Position numbers and translations under genes: made by a program. Under the pieces are notes generated by a model, which was not told the origin of the DNA, did not search any database, and was given only the letters and a program-made list of their open reading frames with translations. Shown here piece after piece: positions 35,153 through 46,824 of a stretch of DNA of 64,000 bases (position 1 is the stretch's first letter; each line of letters starts with the position of its first letter). Location: assembly GCA_003255025.1 (NCBI GenBank), contig QANY01013656.1:839816-903815 (forward strand). The letters are read 5' to 3'. Origin of the DNA: Datisca glomerata (lineage: Eukaryota > Streptophyta > Magnoliopsida > Cucurbitales > Datiscaceae).

Positions 35153-35298
35153 TTTAGGCAACAAACTTTAGGATCTATTTTAAGTAAAATTTGAATTCAT
35201 TATTTTATGTGTTTAATGAGTGAAATAAACAGTTGATTGATTTCTCATCAAATGTTTTAAAATATTAACATATAAAAAATAAAAGAAATGTGTCAATC

Positions 35299-36068
35299 TG
35301 TTGATGTCGAAAACTTCAACAATGAGTTTGCATGTAATCATCTTCAAGCATGGAGCTCCATTTTATCTTAGAATCCGTAAAACATAAATGAATGACTCAA
35401 AGGCGAGGAGAACCGGGGGTGGTTGTCTCATCTAAGGGTCTCCCATGTCTAAGTCAGAATCCTAGAGTTATTTTGACATAGTTTTCTTTGAGGATAAAAT
35501 GACGTACATCCCTTTCAAGTAGACGGGGGTATTTGTACCTTAAGCCATCGTGAAGGAAGTGTGTTGAGGAAGCTTCGGGAGCGTGCTGAGGAAGCTTCGG
35601 GAGCGTGCTGAGGAAGCTTTCCATGATACAATGCCTTTCCTTGATTGGGTGGGAGTGAGGCGACATTTGACATAAAGTGACTATCATTTAATGTCGATGT
35701 GGCTTCGAGATGACATATCAGAGACTGATCTAACATCCTACTACGAAGATTGGACTATTGGGCATTCGGGCCTGTGGGAAGGTGCCACCTAGGATGGTAC
35801 TTTTGACAGGTAATGATGACCTTGGTACTCGAGATTAACCGAGCTCTCTTCGTGAATTCCATGTGTTGTCTCACATATGCTCAAGTCTGTGCGACCCAAG
35901 CTCCCTTGGGGATGACCAATTGAGGTTGGTTATTAGCTTTTGAAAGTTAAACGCGTCATTGGCTCTCTGTTGTGGTGCGCTATGTGTTGCATTGTCATTG
36001 GTGTTTGAGAAAACACCCATAATATTACTCCAGTCCTGTCATTGGTGCTTGGGAAAACACCCATAATA
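35299..36068 (-). repeat. Left (3') LTR of the LARD-like element
   Basis: About 770 bp, tgttgatgtcg at the outer end to cccataata. It contains a doubled 3' segment, cattggtg..aaaacacccataata at about 35,995-36,025 and 36,038-36,068, and a triplicated aggaagcttcgggagcgtgctg motif at about 35,567-35,620. These explain most of its extra length over the right LTR. Confidence 0.75.
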
Positions 36069-37559
36069 GTTGCCACAGTCGAGGACTTGGGTGGTTTATT
36101 CTCCTGATTTCAAAGACTTCTTTATCCGAGCTACCCTAGTTGATTTTTGTAGTGACCCACATGCGTCGTTTCACCTATTCTGCGATTTAAGGCCATTGAT
36201 CTCCTCGAGAGTGGAGGCATTAATGGCACATGAGTGCGCGTAAAAGAGTTTGTTTCCCCGATGTGCGCTTCATTCCTGACGTTTCATTAAAATGATGTTT
36301 GGTCTTCCAAAAATTTTTCTTGTTGGTCCACGAAACGGCCGCTTACTGGGGGGTAGGAGAGCCTCAACGGTCGCCATCATGACTCTCTCTAATGCCCCTT
36401 TAATGATGGGTTTCCTTCTTCTATGCCTATAAAATGCAATTTTTCCATCTCATTTTTTTCATCCTCGCATTCTTTAAAAAATCAAAACCTTCATTCCTGC
36501 CCCCATTCCTTCCTTCTTCCTCGAGAGAATGGTTATCCTTCCCCTTGTGTGTGTTTTTTTTATGTTTTGGAGGCTTCATCTTGAGATCTTCTTGATTTTT
36601 CTTCCTATGATTGTCATTTTCATCTCTGTCGTCTTTTAAATGTTGTGCCTCAAAGATGCTAGTGATCCGTTCACGGCGATTTTCTTGTTGTCGATAAGCC
36701 CGTGTCGTGAACCCTTTGTATGCGTCAAGTACCGATTGATAGTTTCAAAGCCCATTTGTCGCAAAACTTTTTCGTTGAAAATTGCTTGTAACCCAGCTAG
36801 TAACCTTGACCTTTGATTCGTAATGTAGCACATTTATCGGCCACAATCCATCTCCTTCCTTCCTCGCCACCATTCCCTTATTTCACCACATCTGTCATTT
36901 CGATCTTTCATCAACTTACTTCAGCATGTCTTAGGAGTGAGTAAAGTAACCCTTCCACTCGAATCCTTCGAGATAATCTCGAACTCGGGTGTGTTGGCTT
37001 CCTTCCTTGCTCACATTATGAGAAAAATTGAGGTCTTTTTTGTCTTCAGTTCATAAATGGCTTGCTACTCGTGGGTTGAGTTACCTTTTGGCTCAACTTG
37101 GTTCGGGCACCAAACCAAGTAGTCGTGATCATGAATCCTAGGCTGAAAAGAAATCGAACATCTCAAAACCTCTAGAAGAGTCAAGAAAGCTATAGAAACC
37201 TTATGACCACTGGCCCCGATGTGGGGCAGAGGGTCTTTTCATTTTTAAGTTACCTGAGGAGGGGGTTAGCCATCTACCTAAGGAATGGATCTTTGTAATT
37301 TGTTCTTTGCCCGTATTTGTAATCCTTTCTCCCTTTTTATGAGAATGAAATTTCTTAATCTTTGACTCCTTCTTCCAGCTCTACTCTTGTTTATTTCCTT
37401 TGTCGTAATATTTCGTAGTTGCACGAGATATGCTTTAAGTAATAAACATTCCTCGAGTAGATGAAGTTTCACTTACTTTCATTAAGCTTCACTTTAGTCT
37501 GGACGAGATCTTAAATCCTGTTGTCTTGAGTTGCGTGGTTGCTCTAACCCTGAGGTTGA
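36069..37559. other. LARD interior, no recognised coding
   Basis: Unassigned internal sequence of the LTR element. Short minus-strand frames (for example 36,636-36,833) have no recognisable motif. Confidence 0.4.
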
Positions 37560-37567
37560 GTGGGCAT

Positions 37568-38676
37568 TAGGGGTGTAATCAGTTCGATTTGATCGGTTAT
37601 TTAGGTGAAAATCGAACCAAAACTCATGGTTCATCTTTATGACGAACCAACTGAACTGTATGTCTCATATTAACTAAACCGTGACTTATAGTTTGGTTCA
37701 GTTCGGTTCACTGGTTCAGCTGCAGAGTCCTGTACAATTTAGTTTTAGTAGATTTTCATCCTTAAACGACTTAAGGATTTCAACAGCATCTTCAATAATG
37801 TTCCTCTTAGTTTTACTTTTTATCAAATGATATTAATGGGTTTTAGAACAAATTTTTATTCGGTTGGTTTTCTACGTTTTGCCAAAATTTTTTTTATTAA
37901 AACTCCAGGAGGCACACTGAGGGGAGAGGAGAAATGAGAGATATTATGCAACAACTCCTTTTTCCTTCAATTCCATCACTTGGTTTTCCTGATTTTAAGT
38001 ATGGAAAGGCAAAAAACCAGCATCTCAATCTCAAGATCATCAAACAGGAGAAAAAAACTTGCTCTAAGATTTTTACCATCAATGCCACGGTAAAGAACAT
38101 ATAACCATCGATTTGCCCAATAGCTGATTTCTAGCATTTATTTTGAAAAAAAAACTTTTAGGTAGTCTCCGTCCTCCAAGATGTCCTCGACATATGAAAA
38201 TAGAAAACCTCACCTATTCAAGGATAGACAATGAGCATAATAATTGCTGCATAATACCTATGGTTCTTTAGCCAAAGAAGGGAAGAAGGAGAGAAGAGAA
38301 GGCAGATGTGAAGAAGGAAGGGAGGAGAAGGAAAGAGGAAAGGAATGTGGGAGAAGGGAGGTTGCACCATTTGAGAGAGATCAACCCTAGTCCTATTTTT
38401 CAGGTTATATGTTAGGAGTAAGGAGTGCAACGATGGCGTATTGAAAAGGTTATATGAGAAATTACAAGGGGTATAAAACAACATAGTTTTGTTATATAAG
38501 TTTCGATTCAGTTCGAAAACTCAGCAATTTTTGAACTGATCCGAGACTCAGTAATTTTCAAATCGAACTGAAACTTCAGTTTGACTGAAACAGCGAACCG
38601 AACTGAATAAAAGGATCTAAAAGAGTCGACCGAATTGAGTATTTTCAGTTCGGTTCGGTAATTTTTTTCACCCCCA
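37568..38676. mobile_element. hAT-like non-autonomous element nested in the LARD
   Basis: 1,109 bp. The ends are TAGGGGTG and, in reverse complement, TGGGGGTG. The subterminal parts are full of aaccgaac/gttcggtt motifs in opposite orientations, typical of plant hAT MITEs. Imperfect 8-bp target duplications gtgggcat (37,560-37,567) and gtgggtgt (38,677-38,684) flank it, two mismatches. No transposase is encoded. Confidence 0.65.
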
Positions 38677-38984
38677 GTGGGTGTCAAAACAGACTTGATT
38701 CTTCCTAGTGGGATGCTCCCTTTGAGGGAGGTAAGGTAGTACATACCTGACTCGAATTGGGAGTGTACCTTTTGATGTTTAGTCAAGCATACCTTCCTTT
38801 GGTTTAGTTTTTTCCTAATCTAGTGATTTAGAAAGTAAGCTAAGTTTCTTTCCTTTGCTACTTGGTTAGAGAGCATTTCCTTCATCACTTATCCAGGGGT
38901 CCCTGCAATGGATAAATCCCTGGGCTGAAGTGATCAACTGATATTGCTTCTGGAGCTAGCTAGGGCTTTATCCTTTTCTAATGA

Positions 38985-39335
38985 GCGATGGTGCTCCGTA
39001 GAAATCCCTTGTCTCGATGTCTACTCAGGCGTGCCTGCTCTGACTTGACCTTTGATCTCGTCTGGCTAGTTAAGACGCTCGACAAACACCACCTTTTACA
39101 TTTCTGTCTAGCCAGGCGTGCCTACTCTGGCTAGACCCTTGATTCCGTCTAGTAAGCTAGAGTGCTCGACATACATCACGTTTTACCTTGATATCTAGTC
39201 AGGCGTGCCTACTCTGGCTAGACCCTTGGTCCCTTCTGGCGAGCTAGGGTGCTCTACAGACATTACTTTTTACCTTGATGTCTAGTCAGACACGCCTACT
39301 TTGGATTGACCTTTGATCCTGTCTGGCGAGTTAGG
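38985..39335. repeat. 87-bp tandem array, four units
   Basis: caggcgtgcct or its variant recurs at 39,026, 39,113, 39,200 and 39,287, exactly 87 bp apart, with tctggctagac and gctagagtgctcgac in each unit. It lies inside the LARD-like element. Confidence 0.85.
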
Positions 39336-39358
39336 GTGCTCGGGAGACGTCACTTTTT

Positions 39359-39538
39359 AATCTCAATTGGTGGACTAGAGTGTCGCACCGGTCATCACTT
39401 TTTAATACCGACTGGTGGGTTAGAGTGACGCACTCGTGATCACTTTTTCATCCCATCTAGTTGGCTAGAGTGTCATATCAGTCATCACTTTTTAATTCTG
39501 ACTGGTGGGGTAGAGTGTCGTACCAGTCATCACTTTTT
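39359..39538. repeat. 45-bp tandem array, four units
   Basis: Four 45-bp units, each ending catcacttttt or gatcacttttt and containing ctagagtgtcg or a variant. It follows the 87-bp array by about 24 bases. The units share agagtg and cacttttt with the 87-bp units, so the shorter array may derive from the longer. Confidence 0.85.
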
Positions 39539-39649
39539 AATACTCCGTGGCACTTTGTGGAAGAATTGATTTTCTCCTTTTATTTGACAAATGTAGCTGA
39601 TTATACGATCTATGTTGTTCGTTACACCTTAGCGTTGACCATTTAAAAA

Positions 39650-40412
39650 TAGAGTGCTTCTTCTGCTTTGATTAGATGGGGAGAAGATCGAGCGGAGAAC
39701 CGAAAGTGACTGGGCCTCTTATTTCCTAGGTTGCCACTCTCCATATCTTATTGGGAGCGTCTTTCTTTCTGAGCTTTATCTTTGCCTTAATGGTGGGGTT
39801 CCTTAAGCTTCACATATTTCCCCAGAAATTTCTTTAGGGGTATCTACCTTCGCTCGTTCTTCGGCATCCTTGCTCTCCTCATTCGCCTAACGATATGATG
39901 AGCGGCCGTAAGCACTTCTGTGGTTGTTTTGTGGGGTGTCATCAGTTGGCCGCTTCTTCTTTTTTCTTCTTAGGATGACCCTAACCAGAACCTCCAACTT
40001 TATGGGGGAGCTTCGCCATCCAGTGTTTCGTTTTGCTTTGGTCCCTTTTTCCTCGAGAGATGTCAGTTTCCAGATATTTCTCCCCCAGGATTTTGTGAGC
40101 ACATGGCGACTACGGGGGTGAGCCTTTAAGTCATCGGGGAGGATCATTCCCATGCAAGATATCTTTGGTATTTGAGCGATGACTAGTGTGTTTTTCCTCC
40201 CTTTCCAGGTCACCTTAGAGGTTACAACCATCGTATCCTTCCACCTTAGTCGTGTAATCATAGATGGTAGAAGGCCCTTCTCTCACTGTGGGGAATGATG
40301 AATCATTCCTCTCGTCCTAGACTTCATCAGTATAGGATATAAAAAAAATTCTCCCTTTATGGGAGAGAGAGAGAGTTTCAAATGCTTTGAATAGGAATGA
40401 CTTTATCATTAT
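39650..40412 (-). other. LARD leader and gag-like position, uncertain
   Basis: This is where gag would start on the minus strand. An open stretch at 39,887-40,261 is Lys/Arg-rich (RRKKKKRPTDDTPQNNHR) but I cannot assign it to a family. It may be a decayed gag remnant. Confidence 0.3.
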
Positions 40413-40433
40413 TTTCACACGAACAGTGCCAGT

Positions 40434-41135
40434 TGTTGTTGCTGAAAACATTAACAGTGAGTTTGCATGTAATCCTCTTCTAGCATAGAGCTCCCCTTGA
40501 CATCCGAATCTATAAAACACAAATAAAGAACCTGAAGGTGAGGAGAATTGGGGGTGTTTGCCTCGCCTAAGAGCCTCTAAGTCCTAAGTCAGTATCCTAG
40601 AGTTATTTTGACATAGTTTCCTTAGGGGAAAAAATGATGTACCTCCCTTTCGAGTAGATGTGTATTTGTACTTTAAGCTTTTCTAGAGGAAGGGTGTTGA
40701 GGAAGTCTCGAGAGCGTGCTAGGAAAGCTTCTTAGGACATGTTGCATTTTCTTGATAAGACGGGAGAAAAATGACCTTTGACATAAAGTACAGACATTAA
40801 ATGTCGATGGTAATTTGATGTGACATATCATAGACTGATCTGACATCCTCTCACGGAGATTGGACTCATTAGGCGTTTGGGCCCGTGGGAAGGTGCCACA
40901 TGGTTTGATACTTTCGACGGGTGATGATGACCTTGGTACTTGAGGTTAACCGAACTCTCTTCGCGGATTCCATGTGTTGGCTTGCATATGCTTAAGTCTG
41001 TGCGACCTAAGCTCTTTTGGGGCTGGCCGGTTGAAGTCAGTTCTTCTCCTTCGACAGTTTCTCTTGTCATTGGCTCTCTGCTGTGATACGATACTTATTG
41101 TCACGTCATTAGTGCTTAGAAAAACACTCATAACA
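40434..41135 (-). repeat. Right (5') LTR of the LARD-like element
   Basis: 702 bp from tgttgttgctgaaaac to actcataaca, followed by the target duplication caatc. On the minus strand it starts TGTTATGAG and ends CAACA. The primer-site-like sequence lies at about 40,413-40,432. Confidence 0.78.
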
Positions 41136-41140
41136 CAATC

Positions 41141-43480
41141 TAATATTAATAGCTCACTAATTTGTTTTATGAGTAAGAGATGTAATTTACCAATTGAGAG
41201 TTAAATACATTGACATAGAGATTAATACATTGACAGAGACATATTTACGACACATTAAAAATATTGTTGGGCTTCAATTGTGTTGGCACTTGGCACCCAT
41301 TAGAATAGTTCAAGGGATGGTGCCAATATTACCAATTGACTAATGCTCTATTGCTATGTGTGAACACAAGATTTGTCAACAATCTTTAAAAACAAAGGAC
41401 AAGAGAGTGGGTGTTTATTGACCCATGAATAAAGAGAAAAAAGATTGTGTCCCATGTGTTCCAACAGTAACTTTAATACTTTCCTTCTTTCATTATTTTT
41501 TATTACAAAAAAATCTAAACACTTTTTGATTTGAAAAAATTAGTCATTTTCCTACCTAAACTTGGTAGACTGTCTAGTGACCAAATATTACTTTTTATGT
41601 CAATTTATTAGTATTATATTTTCATGTCAAGATTCTGTGAAGTGAAGCAAATCATATTTTTTTTCTTTTATAAAATTTTGCAATTAGTATTTTATAATTA
41701 TTTTCTAGAAAATAGATACGTACTATACTCTCCGTTTACTCGCTTAAATACTATTTTGTTTCTTAGAAGTTAGAACTAAAATACTAATTTCAAAGGCATC
41801 CCTACATTTTTTTTTGTTAACTTTAGTTTCTGACCTAATACTTTTAGTTTCACTTTAGTTATTTATCTTACACTAGTGAAACAAAATGATATAATAATTG
41901 AGTGGACAGCATATATTATTAAAAACACTAGCAAAAGTATAGTTTAGTAATAGATGCCGCAAACTCAACAATTTTATCAATCTATTTAACGTCTATGACT
42001 AAAATGAATAACATAATAAAAGGCTTTGTTTGCAATAATATCATAGTTGATGGACTAAAACAAATATTACAAGTGATCAATGTATTAATATTAATGTCTA
42101 TTGTCTCTACTATGAAAATCCTAGCTGTTTCAATTTATAAAATTTCTTATCGCATATCTGAAATCTTGTTTTGGATCTTTAGGGTTTCAAACAAATGAGT
42201 TATAAAAATTTGTTAACCACTATTTTAATAACGAAAAATTATTTTAAAGTCTTCTCATGTATGAGACATTTTGGTCTCATGCATATGTCTGAGTCTAAAT
42301 GCATACTTTTTCAATCATGCATATGTGAGCCGTGTGTTCTCAACTAGAGATAGCATGTACAAGTTTTGTATACTCTTTCATAATATCATTGTAATTAAGA
42401 AGGTTTATGGCGTAATTTATCATCATGATGATCTCATAAACAGATTTAAAACATCTATTGACCATGTCTTCATCGAACGGGCCAGAGTCTTGAATTTATT
42501 AATCAAAATTTTTATCAATAATTTCTTAGGTAAACTTTAAAGACAGCAATGAGTTTTTCTTTCCATGTATATCCTTTTATTTTATTTTCTGTTGTTATAG
42601 TCCCTCCCAATCTTTTCCAAGCAAAGGATGCTCCTTTCAATGCTAATGATGGGTATAGATTCTCAGAAATAGAGTTGAACTGAACTTGAAGATGAGGGAA
42701 ATTTTATTTCAAACAGAGGGTTATGTTACTTGTAAGACTGTTACAAATAGTTTACACTCTAGCTACTTCATTTATAGAAGAAGAAAATCTCTTGCATAAA
42801 TTATTTGTTTTTGTAAAATTTACAAATTATATAATACTTGATCCCACAAACCCTACCATGATATGAGTGAGAACGCTTATCAATGTAAAAACCATCTTAT
42901 CTATATAAATTAGTATTAAGGATGTAAAATTTTTAAACTCAACTATTTGTTCTCTTTTTCTTAGAATTAAAATAAATATATTTATGCAAATCAAATTATT
43001 GAGGGGTTGTTTCATTTCAGTAATTTAGAAATGATCATCGTGAGATTTTAATTGATGTGAAAATATAAGTGACGTGTTTGATTACGCATTATAATATATA
43101 TTAATTGATAAAAATTTAAAATTACAATGTTTGATTTAGATATAGTTCCATGGAAAAACTTTGTGTAGATGACTTGCAACTACCTAAATACCCTTGAAGT
43201 CATATTAAGCACAGAAAAAGTTATTTTATACAATTTTAACATTAAACTAATGATGTTAGATAAAAAGGTAATACTGTTGAATTAAAATTTCATGGAAATA
43301 GATTTAATTAATTATGAGTTTTCGTATTTAATGAAAAACTAATGGTATAGAACTACTGAGAAGTTGAAGAGTTGAAAATCAAATTTAAATATTGATAATG
43401 AAGTATATAACCAACAAAATTATAGAAATAATATTTATATATAATACAAGGGTATAAATGTATTTACAATATCGATCATA
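41141..43480. other. AT-rich intergenic, nothing recognised
   Basis: Short open stretches at 41,995-42,198 and 42,271-42,540 have no motifs. 42,999-43,160 contains ggggttgtttcatttc and caatgtttgattta, motifs often seen in plant MITEs, without resolved ends. Confidence 0.4.
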
Positions 43481-43499
43481 TTTCTCATGACATGTAAAT

Positions 43500-43740
43500 C
43501 CGGTTAAGTCGTTTCATCATCTGATTCATGCACCACGATTGCTGTAAGTTTTTCCCTCTTTGGACATTCTTTGGCTCGATGGAGACCGTCACATAGGAAG
43601 CAACCCCGCGTGCTCCTCTTGCCTTGGTCCTGATCCCCGGTCTTAGACTTGTTAGACTCGCCATCCTCGATCCCAATGGCCCTCTTACCACTTGGATGTT
43701 CCAGCCTTGCCCTTTCCATCTTGCCCCTTATTTTCCCTTG
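43500..43740 (-). pseudogene. Gypsy gag fragment with zinc knuckle
   Basis: The minus strand encodes CFLCDGLHRAKECPKREKL, a C-x2-C-x3-H-x4-C knuckle of the form common in plant gypsy gag proteins, preceded by a basic Lys/Arg/Gly-rich stretch. It is cut on both sides. It is a different gag from the split Tat element, lying on the other side of repeat X. Confidence 0.7.
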
Positions 43741-43798
43741 AAGGTGTCCCCATAGGGATCCACCAAGCTAAATTCCTACGGACATTTAGCTTAATGGA

Positions 43799-43974
43799 TG
43801 AGGGTTCAAATATTATATGTGAGTGTGAGTTTTAATTAAATGTGTAACCATAAAATTCATTGGACAACCATAAAATTCATTTGCTTTTTTATTCCCTTTC
43901 CTAAGGATAATAATACATAATAAAAACTGTAATATAATTCTATTTTTCACTTATGATTATCAATTGAATTTTAA
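43799..43974 (-). repeat. Repeat X, right copy (inverted)
   Basis: Reverse-complement match to 27,363-27,534, with an extra partial duplication of aatgaattttatggtt. Here X lies after the truncated Tat 3' LTR, whereas at the left it lies before the 5' LTR. Beyond the point where the left copy meets the LTR (after gtccgt) this copy continues into agg and the short palindromic partner aatttagct. Confidence 0.7.
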
Positions 43975-44761
43975 GGAAAAAATGTATTGATGTGGATGGA
44001 ATTTGTATTAGTATTAGTAATACATAAAGAAATGCTTGATGATCCCAAAAATCCTCTAGAGTTCAAAGCCTGGCTTTTTATTGAGTAGATTGACTTCATA
44101 TATATTTCCCCAATTGCATGAGTTTCATTAAGAATAACTAAATAATAATCAAAATATCAGGTGATGTCAGATCTAGAAAAACACTCAGTCGTAGGATCTT
44201 CTTTGTTCTTTATCTTATATTAGTCATAGTCAGCCGCCCATCAATCACTATCACATGGCAGTTTCTTGTGATTTCGAGCCAATTAGTCAAAATCACTTAG
44301 TGACTTACTAATCTGTCTTGTTCAAGTGATGCAGTCTTACCCAATCAATCAATACCACTTGACTATCATTCTGAACCTTACTTTCCGTTCTGATGTTCTG
44401 TCCCGTTTAAGAGGTAATAATTCACCGTTCTCGAGATGTTGGTTCCCGTTCTGAAGGTGATGATCTCTCATTCTCGAGATGTCGGTTCTCATTTTGGAGG
44501 CAATGATCTCCCGTTCTCGAGATGTCAGTTTCCATTCTAAAGTCGATGATCTTCTGTTCTCGAGATGTCAGTTCTCTTTCTGGAGGCGATGATCTCCCGT
44601 TCTCAAGATGTCAGTTCCCGTTCTAGAGGCGATGATCTCCCGTTCTCCAGATGTCTCGCGACTTCAGCCAATCATTCGTTTGTTCTTTCTCGACACTTCT
44701 CATGAGTCCGGGGTGAGTCCATTTTCTTCCTCGTGAAAGTGAAGTATTTTTTACCTGTTCA
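43973..44761 (-). repeat. Tat 3' LTR, lacking its last ~30 bp
   Basis: Begins tgaacaggtaaaaaatac (minus) after the tract attgaggggtaa and matches the LTR at 27,535-28,319, including about six 43-bp units (about 44,405-44,660). Similarity ends at ttttttccttaa (43,973), where the left LTR has about 30 more bases. Confidence 0.8.
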
Positions 44762-45278
44762 TTTACCCCTCAATACGTTTAGATGATGTTCGTCGATGTG
44801 CAATGAATATTATCAGCACGCGTTCTATTTTTTTGGAGAACGTCTATTCTTGATCTATTTTCATCAATTCAGAATCCTCTTTTATTCTGCAAAATATTAA
44901 GTGTTGTGCAAGAAAGGTCATGAATATTTTCAAATAATGAGATAATGTACCATCATTGCCTCATTTCTGGAGTTACTAACACATTCCTTGGAAACTTCAT
45001 TTATTCTGAATTTTGTTTTATCCCATCGTGACACGGGTGCATGTGGGCTTCATTTTTTTCATTCTCTATGCATTGCTTCATTTTACGACTCTCACATCAT
45101 GCGCGTTTCTGATCCGTTAGGTTTCCCTTTATCGAGCTGTCATGTCGTCACTGGCTTGCCTTTTAAGCAGATTGGTCGTATCCATTCGTTACGTATTCTT
45201 TTATATGCCTGCCATCTGCCAAAATTTTTCATTTTGAATTCATTAACCATTTTGAACCTGGCTTTTGCGTCCGCTACA

Positions 45279-45284
45279 TATATA
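45279..45284 (+). promoter_or_regulatory. TATA box of the antisense unit
   Basis: tatata followed by gggcc lies about 114 bp before the ATG at 45,398. Spacing and the CT-rich stretch that follows (tcttccacattttctctttc) look like a plant promoter and 5' UTR. Confidence 0.5.
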
Positions 45285-45933
45285 TAGGGCCTTAATCTTC
45301 CACATTTTCTCTTTCACATTTAATCCTTACTATGTAAGTTCTTCATCTCCTTTCTTCTTCTTCGTGTCCTCTGTTTCCTTCCTTTCTTGGTTTATGTATG
45401 GCTGAAAACCCGTTCTGGGTTACGATCCCCTTAGTTAGGAACCAGGAAGCATTTGATAGTTTTATTGCCCGTCATAAAGATGCCTTCCCCTTTGATGTTA
45501 TTTATGGTTTTAGGGATGTGATACCCAAATCTTTTCCTTATAATCCTCCGTACCAAGTTTCCTTAGCCCACATGTATATAGCGTTAGGAATAAAACTTCC
45601 TTTTTCTCCTTTATTTCAAGAATTTTTTAGTACATTTTGTCTGGCTCTGTCACAATACACTCCTAATACATATAGAATTCTTTTAGGTATAGAAGCCTTT
45701 AGTAGGAGGCATAATTTTTCCATAGGAGTAGATGAGATATCCACCGTATAGTTCGGTAGGCGGCGCGATACCTCTTATTATCTGACCACATGTGCCAATA
45801 AGCAACGGTGAGGCTTGGTTATTGATTTGCCACCCGGGAACAAAGGCTGGGATGAAGAGGCCATCTGGATCAACGGGAAATGGGGCGGTGACGGCTGCTG
45901 GACCATTCCTCCGTCCTAGGGAAAGTTCAATAA

Positions 45934-46010
45934 GTAGCACGAGCCCCTTGTTTCCTCCTTTCTCATTTCTTCTCTACTTCTTTTTTTATGTATCTTGTTT
46001 CTTCCTACAG
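45934..46010 (+). other. Probable intron 1 of the antisense unit
   Basis: gtagcac at the start, T/C-rich interior and cttcctacag at the end, 77 bp, a normal short plant intron. Inferred from splice-site-like ends only. Confidence 0.45.
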
Positions 46011-46739
46011 ATTCTAACCTGAACAAGAGGTCACTTGACCTGAAAGACGTTGCAGCCCATCTTCGTGCCGCTTATAGTTTTCTCGAACAGGACTGGAGAG
46101 ATCTCATTGACTCAAGGAGAGAGGTCGAAGTCACGATCGGACCCATTCCAGTCGTCGAGTCCGTTGTCCTTTCAACCTCTACAACAGAAGATCCCCGGGC
46201 CATCCCCAATACGATCCTCGCTCCTTTTTTTCTATCGGGTAGTCCAGACAAGTTCTTCCGAGTCTTCAGAATGGCAACAGGAAGAAGATGAGTTTGACCG
46301 GGAAGAAAGGGAGCTTGAGGCTCAACGAGAATATGCGTAGAAGGAAGCCGAAGAATTAGACGCAATCTTCAATTTTGCTTACAACAAGTTGGAGATGTCG
46401 AGGCGTCTCAAGAGTGATCTGTTTGGGATCGTTGGTTGGGAAAAGAGGAGCGTACGTCACAAAACTGGGAGTACAAGTGTTCCAAGCAGGTATGTGTCCT
46501 CAGTTCCTCCCCCCGTTCCAGTTGCTGTGTCACCGTCTTCCTCGGCTGATCCTTCAATCACGTTAAGCAAGAATATTTAGGGTCGGGAGGACACCATATC
46601 TTTTCCCACTTCGCCTGTTCAAAGGTCATCTTCACCTCCTGCCAGTTTCCATGGCGCACCCGTAGAGGACGACAATCTTTAGAAGCGGGTGCATTTCTTT
46701 ATGGATGAAGTCGTTGATCTTAGTCATGGTCTAATGCAA

Positions 46740-46824
46740 GTAAAAAACTTTAACCGTTCTCATTTATTTTTTGCCTTTGGTTTGCGTTTGTTCCACTAAT
46801 CACTTAGCTATTTCTTCCTGGCAG
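46740..46824 (+). other. Probable intron 2 of the antisense unit
   Basis: gtaaaaaac start, T-rich interior, ttcctggcag end, 85 bp. It separates the Ser/Pro region from the coiled-coil block. Confidence 0.5.

Larger units (their letters stand above)
35299..41135 (-). mobile_element. LTR element without recognisable pol (LARD-like), 5.8 kb
   Basis: LTR-like arms at 35,299-36,068 and 40,434-41,135 share long stretches (gtcagtatcctagagttatt, ttgacatagttt, ccatgtgttg). A perfect duplication caatc flanks both ends (35,294-35,298; 41,136-41,140). Next to the right LTR the minus strand reads ctggcactgttcgtgtgaaa, resembling the gypsy primer-site pattern TGGCGCC-GT-x-GTGGGAA, so the element runs right to left. 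The 4.4-kb interior has no recognisable gag, RT or integrase, only tandem arrays and a nested hAT-like element. This is the makeup of a large non-autonomous LTR derivative. Confidence 0.8.

Noticed and set aside
34669..35164. Overlapping open frames of 105-129 residues on the minus strand, rich in Ser, Pro, Phe and Leu
   Set aside because: They all come from one pyrimidine-rich tract of the retroposon; three frames are open at once, which is what low-complexity sequence does.
42271..42540. 89-residue open frame on the plus strand
   Set aside because: No motif, AT-driven composition, no promoter signal or relation to neighbours.
42999..43160. Possible MITE with gtttgatt-type motifs
   Set aside because: Neither inverted ends nor a target duplication could be placed.
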